Source: Scedosporium boydii (Eukaryota > Ascomycota > Sordariomycetes > Microascales > Microascaceae). Taken from it: a stretch of DNA of 64,000 bases. This document shows, piece after piece, positions 37,201 through 48,332 of this stretch. A program made the position numbers and the translations under genes. The notes below the pieces were generated by a model. The model made no database searches. It was given only the letters and a program-made list of their open reading frames with translations, and was not told the DNA's origin. The stretch is from contig NJFT01000193.1 in NCBI GenBank assembly GCA_002221725.1, positions 1-64,000 of the forward strand. Reading direction: 5' to 3'. Each line of letters starts with the position of its first letter. The first letter of the stretch is position 1.

Positions 37201-39436
37201 CTGTCCTTCCGTGCCCCGGTATTTGATAAATCCCTTCTAAAGATAGACCGGATGCTCTCGATTTCTAGTGGGTCGCCTGCCTGGGTTCCGGTACCGTGAG
37301 ACTCGACATAAGTAACGCTTTCGGGAGAGAGACGGGCTTGCTCAAGCACGTTCCGGTACAGTGATTGCTGAGCAGCCGAATGTGGCACAGTTATAGAGGC
37401 CGACAACCCGCCTTGATTGGTCGCCACGCCGGGGATAACCCCAAATATTGGGTCACCGTCGGACAAAGCGTGCTTGAGTTTCTTGATGACGACGAGACCT
37501 GCGCCATCAGAGCGGCAGTATCCATCGGCAGAAGCATCAAATGGCTTGCACTGCCCCGTCCGACTCAAGAATCCGGCCTTAGAGAGGTCGAAATAATTAT
37601 TCATACCCGTGATTATATTGATTCCGCCGGACAGAGCCATACGGCACTCTCCCGTCTGAACTGCCTTGCAGGCTCTGTTGATGGCCACGAGAGAGGATGA
37701 GCAAGCTGTGTCAATGACTTCGGCCGGACCTGACCAACCGTAATAATAGCTAAGCCGGCCGCAGAGAAAGGCACGGATCGTGCCTGTGCTCGTATAGGCT
37801 GTCGGGGCCTGAGCGTTAGTATTGTCGAGGTACTCAACGAAACTCGCGCCGATGAAGCAGCCAACGTTGTCTCCATCCTCGCGTTGGTGTTTAGCCAAGT
37901 ATCCGGCCTCATCTAGGGCTTCATATGATAGCTCTAGTAAGATACGTTGCTGGGGATCCATGTTGGCTGCCTCACGTGCATTGATACCGAAGAAGGAATT
38001 ATCGAATCGTTGGACGTCATCAATGAGGTTCCCATAAAATGTGAGATCCTTGGCAAAGCTTCCACTCTGACTCGCCCGGAAACTGCCGTGGATATCGAAT
38101 CTGTCGGTGGTAAGCTTTTGATGGCGATCCCCACCAGAAGCGATCAGGTCCCATAGCTCCTCGAGGTTTCTCGCTCCAGGCAAGCGGCACGAGGCTCCTA
38201 CGATAGCAAGAGCATTATCGGGAAAGACGGCTGTGGTTTCATTGGTGCGTTGAGTCCTGATTAACCCATGGACAGCAGTCTTGGCGGGACGAACACCTAT
38301 CTTGTGAAAAGGGGTCAGGGGTACACAATCTGTCAACCCAAAGTAAATGAACGAGGGCTGATCGCATCGTATTTTCTCTAAATCCTTAGCGACCTCACCA
38401 AGGAGCATGTACCATTCACAGCGTGAAGCCAGAATAGTAGTGACAAGCTCTTCAGCCAATGATTCCTGAAACAGGCGTTGGCCAGACCTGTTTGACCGGA
38501 CCGGGACTTTCAGGTGTGAGGCGTCGGGAAGCTGCAAAGATGGGGTCTGACGGCATAGGCGGCAAAGATCGTCGGCCAATGACGTGTTTTCCGGATTGTG
38601 GACCTTGCCTCGAACTTCCATCTTCTGGACTTGGAGGCCCTCTTGGTCCCGAGCAAAACAATACAGTTCGTGCAACGTGGCAGCGGGCCCGACGACACTG
38701 ACTGATCTCGGCTCAGTAATGGCGGAGACATAGGTTCCAGGGAAGCGACGAGTCAGGTCGTCGCCTTGCCCCTCGTATTTGAGGCGCATAGCTAGTGTCG
38801 TGGATCCAGTGCCACCAGTGTCGTCAGCTGCCTCGCCATACGCGCCGACTCCAAGCACGATACGAATAGCAGTGGCAGCTTGCTTGACCACCTCTTCCTC
38901 GTTCCGAGCACACGCAATAGCCAGGGCGGACTGCCACAAGTCAGAGACGATGGGACAAAGACCACATGAGGAGCCTAAGAGGGTCGGTGATACTTACCGG
39001 CAACCCGCCGCAATAGCCCTGCAAACCGCCACCCTTGCCAACGCCAACAATGAAATCTTCATGCGAAAGCCCATGGTGGGCAAGATCTCAGATATTGCGT
39101 AATCTGGAGCACAACAAGTAGAGGAAGAGCAACGATGCCCGACCTCGCGCGTGAGAGCGGACCCGAGATACCTTCCGCTGCCCAGTCGTGCAGCATGTCA
39201 ACATATTCCGGACCCTGTCTCAGAGCCGCCACGTCCTCTCTGGCAGCGGAAAATACCGACCAAATTCGGTCTGTCTTTAGAGCTGTAATCTCCTTCAGGA
39301 GTATCTGTCCGTACCGGTTGTGGCTGAGGAAAGATCGTAGTCCATCGAGGTACTCCTCGTCTGGGGCCCTGGCTTGTGGGCAGAAGAAGGCTGCCGAGAC
39401 CAGCCCCGTCTTAGTGTTGTCTTTTTCGAGTACCAT
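31203..39436 (-). CDS. Methylating non-reducing polyketide synthase (SAT-KS-AT-PT-ACP-ACP-CMeT-TE)
   Basis: Iterative type I PKS predicted to make a C-methylated aromatic (orsellinic-type) acid. Exons: 39436-38998, 38930-32414, 32318-31953, 31854-31805 and 31697-31203, about 2,620 residues. SAT (1-365) has the GYCGG active-site cysteine motif. KS (about 380-805) has DTACSSSL, ESHGTGTQ and KGNIGH. AT (about 915-1225) has GHSLGE. PT (about 1330-1630) has GGHTVRHRPLCPAS. Two ACPs carry GVDSLASVEL and GVDSLSSIDL. CMeT (about 1905-2270) has the SAM loop LEVGAGTGGTT. The C-terminal alpha/beta-hydrolase TE has the HGGGH oxyanion loop, nucleophile GWSTGG, TADE and GAVHLLD. This TE type hydrolyses the product in DMOA and 5-methylorsellinate synthases. 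Oddity: near 39080-39093 the SAT frame breaks. QYL continues as LAHHGLSHEDF only in another frame, so the exon is short by two bases or has one extra. Confidence 0.94.
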
Positions 39437-39484
39437 GGCTGGTTGTACAAACTTGGGTGGAAAGTAAGGGAGTGAATGCCAATG

Positions 39485-39517
<33 letters not shown>

Positions 39518-40379
39518 ACAGGAAAGTAAGTGAATCGAAACAAGTGAATCCGTTAAGGGACTTAGAAAACGATGCCTCCTAGTTGTAGAGAGGTATGCTC
39601 TTTGCTTGATGAAAGCATGCACGTAAGATCTGATCTTGTGTCTCAGAGGGGCGACAGAGTGAAGTTGCTTCTGCACGGGATTATAATGGCCTCTGCCATA
39701 ATTGCCTTTTTGCGTGCCTAGTGCATCTGCTTCTGACATCCGAGGCTGAACTTCCCCATGCCCTACAAAAATATTTCGGTCTCCACAAGTGTTTCTTGTT
39801 TCCGATACGGTATCCCTCAATGGAGGTAAAAAGACGGACGAAATGATCGAATGGTCAGCCCGACTCTATAGCGTTCGGGCCGAGCAATGGGTGACCCATG
39901 AGATAACACAATTCTACCGGCGTGGCGGTGTTTCTTTTCCCAGTGGGCGCACATAGCCTCCACAATATTATCCCGGCCGGACCAATACTTATTTTTGTTA
40001 ATTTTTAGCCACAGAGATGTAGCTAAGGGTCCGCCTTTCTAGTACAGGTGAAGAGGACTTAGGGAGGTAACACGCCGGCTTAGAATCTGCCCCGGTGTGT
40101 GGCTACAATAGAAACCCGCCGGAGACTCGTACGTGGGCATAGCGGGCGAAATGCCAGAAGTGTTCCTCAAATCCCACTACAGGTTGCATACTGCAGAGGG
40201 AGTTGCCTGCCTACCTTACAACAATCCGATTTCCCCTTCCATCGTCAAAGAGACGGCCTCTCGTCGTCCCTCTTTGTCCTACTCCTCCGCACTGTATCCA
40301 GGGAGAGACTGTTTGCATCATCACTCCTAGAGTCCCAGTTCTAGACTTTGGTAGCCGATCAGAATCAGAGACAGAAACG
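39437..40379. promoter_or_regulatory. Divergent promoter between PKS and P450
   Basis: 943 bp between the opposite start codons of the PKS and the first P450. It contains an A30 homopolymer (39485-39514) only 49 bp before the PKS start and several CGG/CCGG words (39917, 39972, 40090). No gene is supported. Confidence 0.55.
39485..39514. repeat. A30 homopolymer in the PKS leader
   Basis: Thirty consecutive A on the plus strand read as T30 in the PKS direction, 49 bp before the start codon. Poly(dA:dT) tracts exclude nucleosomes, so it may keep this divergent promoter open. Its length is likely to be error-prone in sequencing. Confidence 0.95.
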
Positions 40380-42164
40380 ATGACGGCGAGTGTTCAAGAA
40401 TTCTTACTGCGTGTAGGCCCCTGGCAACTCATGGGTCTGTGTGTGGGAGTATGCATGATGGTGCGCCTCTCATATACTTCCACACGATCTCTTGTGTCTC
40501 TTTAGCTCCAAAGACTAACATAACGAGAGAAAAAAAAAGAATGGGCTTGTCTCTGCGGCCTACTTACTCCTATTTCATCCACTCGCCAAATATCCTGGCC
40601 CTCGGTGGTGGGCTGTTTCGCGTATCCCTTGGGCGTACCATATCATCAGAGGCGACTTCTGGTCGGTATTGGACCATCTGCACGAAAAGTATGGCAGCGT
40701 GGTTCGGATTGCCCCAGACGAACTAACAACGATCCAACTCGAGGCCTGGAAGGACATCTACGTGGCGAAGCCCGTGTTGGCTAAAGATCCCTACAGTCTG
40801 ACTCCGCCGCTAAACGGCGCTCACTCTTTGTTTACAGCGGAGGGTGAAACGCATCGACGTCTACGCGGCGCGCTCGTGAATGGGTTCTCTGACAAGTCGC
40901 TTCGCGATCAAGCACCCATCGTGGAGTCTTATGGAAACCAGCTTATCGCGCGACTCCGGCGCGAGGCCGCCAAGAGTGCCGACGGCACCGTCAACATGCA
41001 GAGGATGTACGGCTACGCCACCTTTGACACCGTCACAGATCTTAGCTTCGGTGAGGCGTTACTCAACACACTCGAAGGCGACTCCGACAATGACGAGATT
41101 CAGGCCTTTTTCTTACACGCCAAGTTTAGCACGATAAGGAACTGTCTAAGCCGTTTCTCACCCCTTGACATCTTCCTCGGGCTTTTCCTTCTTGGCGTGA
41201 CACGTAAGACCCGCGAGCGCAACTGGCACCTCACAACGGAAAAGATCAACCGCCGGCTGGCAAGGGGTGATCTCACAGGTGTCCGATCGGATCTTTTGAC
41301 TCCACTGGTTGGCAAGCTTGATGAGAAGGGGGAGGCAAAGCGTAGCATAACCAAGGCAGAGCTCACTACTAACCAGCTGGCCTTTGTCATCGCTGACTGC
41401 CAACTAACCACTGTCGCTCTTGCAACGGCGACATATCTTTTGCTGCGAGACCCGTCTAAGTGGCAGCGGCTCTCCAAGGAGATCCGTGGGAGTTTCGCGA
41501 GCGACGAGGAAATAACTGTGCAGTCCACCCTGGGTATTCCTTATCTCGAAGCCGTCATTAATGAGACTATGCGCTTCCGCCATCCGACTCCAATTAGTCT
41601 TCCTCGGTGCATCCCTCGCGAGGGTCGGTCAGTAGAGGGACAGCTTATTCCAGGCAATGTGAGGGCATATTTCTTGTCACCCGTGTCTCTACCGTTGCAA
41701 AACTAAGAAGTGCGTCAGACAATCATCGGAGTCAATCTGCAGAATATACAGACCACGCGCACCCTCTGGGTTGACCCGCACGAGTTCCATCCAGAGCGCT
41801 TTCTGCCCGTCTCAGATTTGCGATATGACCATCGCTTCAATCGAGACGTCAAAGCTGCATTTATGCCCTTTTCTACCGGCCCACGCAATTGCCTTGGATC
41901 AAAGTAAGAAACAAGCCTCCTCCGCCCACTAATATATTTGTCTCACATTCTGACGAAGTTTCCTCTGTCTTCACCGGTTTTCCTTCGTTATTTAGATTGT
42001 ATTTGGCACAGGCCCGCGTTTTCCTGGCCAAAGTTGTCTGGAATTTTGATCTGGACATAAAAGGGGACCAGGCAGATTGGTTGGACCAGAAGGCGTATCT
42101 CGTATTCGAGCCAAAGCCGCTTTACGTCAAGTTGAGTCGACCAGGAAAAGTATTGAACATATAA
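40380..42164 (+). CDS. Cytochrome P450 (first cluster P450)
   Basis: ER-membrane haem monooxygenase. Exons 40380-40460, 40540-41658, 41719-41903 and 41996-42164 give 517 residues. The first exon supplies the N-terminal membrane anchor. Conserved parts: proline-rich hinge (HPLAKYPGPRWW), WRxxR-like C-helix region, the ExxR pair in ETMR, the PERF element (HPERFL) and the haem loop FSTGPRNCLG with the cysteine ligand. The I-helix lacks the usual AGxDT and reads IADCQLTTVAL, which may alter oxygen activation or simply be divergent. It is transcribed divergently from the PKS and so probably oxidises an early intermediate. Confidence 0.93.
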
Positions 42165-43068
42165 TTTTCTAGTTGGGGAGCTCTGGGTTTCTTCTCTTTC
42201 ATCAATAATAACCATACGATTTACATTTGTAACCTATCATTGGCTTCTCGTATTCCCCAGATAAGACGTTGTGCCAAGAAATCTCTAGGACTTCGGCCCG
42301 AGGTGTACATAATAGATGCTAGTTTTATTTAAAACCACCAGCTTCATGACTCGCGAATGCAGGTCCTCGGAGCGCATGGTGCCAGTCAACGCTATTGGCA
42401 GTTGGTCTGGAAGTTTAGTGACGTTGAGCTACCTGTTAGGGCAATAGACTCCGAATCCACCGACATGGGGTGACCAAAAGTTACTGCGTAAAACGGAATG
42501 GGAGGGGTTGCCAAGAGCTGAACAAGGGACACTGACATCAACTCGAACTGTCCGACTGCTAACTTACTCTATCAATAAGCCACGTTATTACTCCTCTGAG
42601 TCCTCTCATCTATGAGCTAGGCCGCAGACGGGCGCGGATCTGCAGTCCAAGAATGGTGGCGGTGAAGACGGACCGAAGACGATCTCAATTGACGGCAGGA
42701 CTGGTCCTAGACAACCTTCCCCCAACATATTCACAAATTGTTTTACAACGACTGGGAGGGACGAATACCAGCGATGGCGGTGATATTTGTGGCCATCGTA
42801 TCAGAGGAAGGGCCCACCCTAGGGAAGGAAGAGAAAATTGAAACGCAGGAAAGATGACGGCTGGAGTCGCTCGTCATTGTACTCTCAGGATTGCTAACAA
42901 CTCTGCTTCAGGGTGGCAGGTTCCCTTGAATGTTATCTCGCTTATCCACCCCACCGCAAGAAAAGAAAGTGCCCAGACAAAATGGCTTTCAATCCTTCGC
43001 TGCAGAATTAATCGATACCCAACCCACAGATTCCACTGTACATTCCCCGGGACCCAGATGAATCCGCC
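42165..43068. other. Convergent intergenic region
   Basis: 904 bp between the ends of the P450 and FAD-oxidase genes. Only short chance frames are present and no family is recognised. Confidence 0.5.
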
Positions 43069-44816
43069 TCAATCCGAGTCCGACTCTCTATGACCCTTAT
43101 TGGGAATTGGATTGTACCACGAAAAGAGATTCTTCGGGTCATACTTGCGTTTCAGCTGCTTAAGCCGCGGAAGCTTGTCTGAAGTGTACCATGCCTCCGG
43201 ACCTTCGTCACCATGGCTGAACAGGACATAGGTTTGGAGATCGGGTTTTCCGCTTCCATGCTGTAGCAAGGCGCGGACCTCCTTGCCCAATTGTTCCATA
43301 ATTGGAAGTTGATCGGTGGTCTCCGCAAAACCATCGTATGAGCTGATAATTAAAGTCAGTATTCTTGTGGTTGGTGATTGACGTTTTAGGCGAGGCGAGG
43401 TCAGTCTCCTTACAAGTATACAACAACGTCCCGATAAGGAAATGCGGACGATTCAAGTGGGTACTGGAGGAAACCATCTAGAGGGTACTGAGCCCACGAG
43501 AGAGTCGCAGCTTTCAAGTTGGCGTTTTCTGTCAACGTCTGGTTCATGAAGTTGATGACCTTAATCACGTTCGCAACGTCGACCTGGTATAGGTTGATGG
43601 TGAGGGGTGCGAAGTTGATAGACTTCTTGGGTCCAATATCCGCCACCTCACCGTAGAGTGCCACGTGGGAAAACTCATCGTAGGTCGAGGTCTTGACTTC
43701 GACGTTGAGGGGATTCAGGCCTAGGAAGGGCTTCGCTGCTTCCACGGCCTGCGCCTGCGGGCCGAAGAAAATGAAGCTGCCGACCAGACTCATGCCGCCC
43801 AGCGTCTCATTGAAGCGAATGGCGAAGAGAATAGAGAGTTCCTTAGGCTGATGGCCTACCAGCGAGTGTGCTGCTTCCCAGACAGAGCCGTTGAGTGCCG
43901 CGGGAAAAGTGGCATCAATGACGGTGACTTCGCCATTATTCGTCGCCGGGTGGATCCGGTATGTTAGAGACGTAACGACACCGTAGTTGAAACCGGCTCC
44001 CCTCAACCCGTAGAACAGGTCTGGGTGTTTGTTTTTCGACACGGTAAGAATCTCGCCGGTGCCCGTGACCACTTCTGCCGACAGTAGATTGTCGGAGCCG
44101 GTCCCGTAAATTCCTCCGAGTGGGCCTACGCCCCCACCGAGAGTATATCCAGTTAAGCCGACACTGGAACACATACCAACGGCTAGCCACTCGCAAGCAA
44201 AATGCCAACAGTGTACACGTGTTAGCTACGCAGCCTCCGCGTAACCCTAGATATGAGAACTTGAACGGAATGGAACTTACGGAACTCCTTGCCAACAGCG
44301 TGCAGATCATGGGTCGCATTCCCAATTCGCACGGCACCGCCAATGGTCATGGTATTGGCGCCCTCGTCAATCTCGATTGTCTGGAAATTGTCAAGATCTA
44401 CGTGGATTCCATTCTGCAGCCTTCCCAATGACCACGAGTAGCCGTGGCCACCGCCAGTGGCTAAGAATGGTACATTGTGATGGGATGCATATTTCACCTG
44501 AGAAATTGCGTCAGTGAGCGAAACAGATACGTAATTCCATCTCATTCATTTTGGACAATCTTACCAATTTCTGGACGTCCTTCACACTCTGCGGCTTGGC
44601 ACCGACAACGTAGGATGGTGAATGGCTTTCTGAGAAGCGAGCTGTGAAGTCCTCCGCATATGCTGCGTCCGACGTCAACACGACTTCGGACCCTCGCGAC
44701 AACAGATGCTCCAGATCTTTCACAATTTCCTGCGGTGAGACGGCCCTCACTGCTTGCAGGTGACACAGATGTGCAAGCCCGAATAGAACCGCAGATCGGA
44801 TAGTAACCATTTCCAA
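43069..44816 (-). CDS. Secreted FAD-linked oxidoreductase, berberine-bridge-enzyme type
   Basis: Flavin oxidase of the FAD_binding_4/BBE family; cluster members catalyse oxidative ring closure, alcohol oxidation or phenol coupling. Exons 44816-44565, 44497-44281, 44182-43414 and 43342-43069 give 503 residues. A hydrophobic N terminus (MEMVTIRSAVLFGLAHL) looks like a signal peptide. ATGGGHGYSW supplies the histidine and MCSSVGLTGYTLGGG the cysteine expected for bicovalent FAD attachment. The C terminus carries the BBE substrate/FAD element YDPKNLFSWYNPI. The exon 2-3 junction is my best phase-consistent solution. It is co-located with the PKS genes and divergent from the reductase at 45907. 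Confidence 0.92.
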
Positions 44817-45906
44817 GCAGGGTAAAAGAAATCGGGGGAAAGATAACTGTGTATACGTGTAGCTCAGATACTCTCAATGTTACTAGAGTGCAGATTTATT
44901 ATGGCAAGACCTCTTTCATCACCAGAGAGCTTCAAGATCACAAGGTACAGCTACACTAGCCTGGTCGTGGTAACAAGATGGTATTTACATGAATGATCAA
45001 CTTGGTGTTCTCTAATATTTTTTTTCCTAATTTTAGGGGCATTCGCCGTGACTAGTGCGAAGCGGAAGAAAAGAGATAATGTGGCTGGAAAATAAGCCCA
45101 CCAGGATTCCCGTCTCGGCCTAATCGTCCGTTTCCTTTTTCTCGCCCCTTTCTCATTACTATTCTTCCGTGTAGGGCTAGATTCCTATTGTCACCGCTGT
45201 ACTGAACAACTACGAGCGGCCAAAAACTCGCCGGAAGAAGATGGGGAAGAGGATTCGAATGAAGATCACCAGCGTCACTTGTAAGCATAAGCATTCGGAG
45301 ATCGACCTGGCCGCTGAAGACCCTCTTGCCTGTGAACGGAATTACGTCCGTCACAGCGCGTGGCGATGAGATAGGAGCGAATGAGAAACGGAAAGCGACA
45401 TTGATCTTTTCTTATTTGCAGGCAGTCGTATCCGGCGCATATCCCTTCAAACCCGCCGATTCAGAGAGCCGTCGGATTACAAGATGACCCGCCACCTCTT
45501 GGTAACATAACCTAGATTACAATACACCGTCTGGACAAGGCAGATATTGATGTTTCATTCCGCGTCATCTTCCCAAGTCGACATGCCCCTCTTCGACAAG
45601 CCATTGCCGGGACCGTTTTCTATTGCATGGCGGTGCTTGATCCGATCTCACCCTCCCCTTATTCATTGAACGGCACAAAGCTGTGCCCTGGATCTTGATG
45701 GCGAAATTGAGGCGGGGCTCTTGGCTAATTGATATCTCCTGTCTGACCATCGGTTAAGGCTATTCCTAGCTATGGCTTTGAGATACACAGCTAGCATCTA
45801 ATAATGCAATCTGCTGTCGGTAGTTATAGTGACCCATTGCTCCGTCTATAATGGTAATACTCCTCATTGAAGAGTAGCGATACTTTTCAGAATCACATCG
45901 CTCGCC
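44817..45906. promoter_or_regulatory. Divergent promoter between FAD oxidase and reductase
   Basis: 1.09 kb between opposite start codons with no supported gene. It contains CGG-bearing words, for example an imperfect inverted CCGCCGATT...GCCGTCGG at about 45451-45475. Such symmetry is typical of Zn2Cys6 sites, but a chance origin is possible. Confidence 0.45.
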
Positions 45907-47031
45907 ATGGCTACATCTACATTCGTACCGAGCAAGGATCTCGCATTCCCCCAAGGATCTCTCATCTTGGTGACCGGGGCATCGGGCATGATCGCGGCGA
46001 ACATCGTCGACGAGGCTCTCAAGGCAGGCTTCCGTGTTCGCGGCACTGTTCGGTCCGTCGAGAAAGGGCGGTCGGTTGCGGGGCTGTTCAATGTGGCTGG
46101 CTTCGAATTTTTTGTCGTCGAAGATTTGGCCGCTGAAAATGCATTCCATGAGGCCATCAAAGGCGTATCAGGTGTCATCCACACCGCTTCTATCCATACC
46201 TTTTCCGACAACCTTTCTGACGTGAGTGGACCCCTGGTTCGAGGCTGCGAAAATATCCTAGAGGCAGCATTGGCGAATCCCACCGTGAAAAAGGTGGTTT
46301 TCACCTCAAGTACCGGGACGGCTGCAAACCCTCAGCCCGGCACCAAGTTCCATATCGACCGGGACACGTGGAATGAGGTCGCGATTGACCTCGTGAAAAG
46401 TAAACCCTTGGAAAAGCGAGGTGAGATGGGCTTTGAATGGAAAATGAATGTTTACAGAGTCGCCAAGCTAGAGGCCGAGAAAGCGGTCTGGAATTTTGTT
46501 GAACAGCGAAAGCCCACTTTCGGCGTCAACGTTGTGAACCCTGGCTTGAACTTTGGAAAGGCCAAAGGCTCTATCGGAATTAGCGGTAGCCAGGTGCTCA
46601 ACTTGCTCAATGGGAACATGCCCCAGATACCCTCGCGTCAGTTTCTCGCCCCATGTTACTTATCCTGACCCAAAGCATAATACTTAACGAATAATATAAT
46701 AGTCTACATGGTGGATGTTGCTGACGATGCTCGAATTCACATCGCAGCTACCATCGACTCAACGGTGTCGAGCGAGAGGATCTTCGCTTGCGATGAACCG
46801 TTTAACTGGCGTCTCGTCGTCGAGGCCATACAAAAGGTTTTACCGGATGTTGCCCTGCCCACACCAGATCCCAATGAGTTGCTCGACATCAGCACCGTTG
46901 ACAATAGGCTGGGTGCTGAGCTGTTAGTGAAATGGTGGGGCCAGCCAGGGTACAAAGGATTGGATCAGACCATCCGAGAGACCGTCGAGATGTGCTTGGA
47001 AAAAATGGACGGGAAATATAAGCGAGACTAA
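45907..47031 (+). CDS. NAD(P)-dependent reductase, extended SDR (epimerase/aldehyde-reductase type)
   Basis: Cytosolic Rossmann-fold reductase resembling fungal Gre2/ketoreductase-like and dihydroflavonol-reductase-like proteins. Two exons, 45907-46636 and 46703-47031, give 352 residues. The nucleotide-binding loop VTGASGMIAANI lies at about residue 20. Ser/Thr of VVFTSSTGT, and Tyr and Lys of YRVAK, form the catalytic triad. The protein ends in a normal extended-SDR substrate lobe. In this context it probably reduces an aldehyde or ketone made by one of the oxidases. It converges with the amidohydrolase gene. Confidence 0.9.
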
Positions 47032-47331
47032 GTGTATTTTGGAGAATGAATATCAGTGCCTCTTGATCTACCTCAAGAATTACTCGACCTCCGAAGGGAC
47101 TATTAATAGAGTAAAATGTGCCTTACTAGGAATACGCGTGTTAGAGGACAGCTCCGGGAGCCGACCCGTCGCGTGTAAAAACGAATACAATGTGCAAGTT
47201 ATTACCACTGCTACAATTGCCAATTCAAAGAATCGACAATTCGTGATTCGTGATGAAACACACAAATGAGGAGAGAGCGAATATAAAGCAGTTCGTATTG
47301 TTCGAGATAGACTACATCAGGTCTTATTTCA
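47032..47331. other. Short convergent 3' spacer
   Basis: 300 bp holding the 3' ends of the reductase and amidohydrolase genes. Nothing else is seen. Confidence 0.5.
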
Positions 47332-48332
47332 TCACTGAGAGTGATACTGGCGGAATCGTGGGAACACTTCCAGCGCGGCGTCCAAAGTCTCGCTGGCAAA
47401 GACCCTGTCCGTCGCGGCAAGTTGCTGCGTCACGACGGGACCATGTTCCCAAGGGTAGTCGCTCCCAAACAAGACATGGCCAGGCTTGACGAACTCCTTC
47501 AGCAGCAGCAGCTGTGGATCGTAGGCACTGAAGGCCACGTCAATGTAAAACTTGCGGGCCTCTTCAACAAATTCCTCCTCCGTCATGTCCACGAGGCGGA
47601 TACGGCAGCAGAGGTTCGCAGCGCGGCGAACCACGTAGGGCAGCGTACCACCAGCATGAGATAGGATGACCTTGACATCGGGGAATTGACGGGTGACTCC
47701 TGTTGTGATGAGATGGCAGGCGGTGCGTGTGGTCTCATGCGTCCAGTCGATGACAGTAGGGGCAAACCAACGTGGCTCCTCAATGGCGTCCATGCCCTCG
47801 AAGCCGGGGTGGATCAGGACAACGGCCTTTTGGCTATTCAGCTCCGCCCAGGCTGCGCGGAAATCAGGGTGGCCCAAGTATCGTTTGGTGTAGCTACTGA
47901 AGATTACCACGCCGTCTGCTTTAAGCTCCTCGAGCGCATATCTGATCTCCGCAATGCATGCCTCGCTGCTGTCCAGAGGGGGAAGTGTCGCCAGGAAACC
48001 AATCTTGCTCGGGTGCTCGTCGCGCAGCTTGGCCGTGTACTCATTAATCTCGCGGCAGACGGGGCCGACCTGGGTCTGGTCCTGCACATATGGATGAACA
48101 GGGTGACCCATGGATATGACAGCCCCAGCGAGTCCGACCTCTTCGATTAAACCTAGAGTGCCTGTCGGCTCCCATTGAGGAAGTACAAGGCCGCGGGCTT
48201 TTTCAATATTTGCGAACCAAACTGTAGCTTTGGGTTAGCGGACTCCATCAAACTGAGCCAAACGCGCCTAAACCTACGATCTCTGAACCGCGGAGGGATG
48301 AGATGATGGTGTACGTCAATTGTCCCGACCAT
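47332..48332 (-). CDS. ACMSD-like amidohydrolase, probable aromatic-acid decarboxylase
   Basis: Metal-dependent TIM-barrel enzyme of the amidohydrolase-2 family, which includes ACMSD, 2,3-dihydroxybenzoate decarboxylase and the 6-methylsalicylate decarboxylases of patulin-type clusters. Exons 48332-48278 and 48221-47332 give 314 residues. The start MVGTIDVHHHLIPP holds the HxH metal pair. VLIHPGFEG and ILSHAGGTLPYVV supply further metal-site histidines. GSDYPWEHG supplies the catalytic aspartate. The short first exon and its GTAGGT donor are inferred from the need to reach this conserved N terminus. Beside a TE-released methylating PKS, the natural guess is nonoxidative decarboxylation of the PKS acid to a resorcinol, but hydrolysis of a lactone or amide is not excluded. 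Confidence 0.92.
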
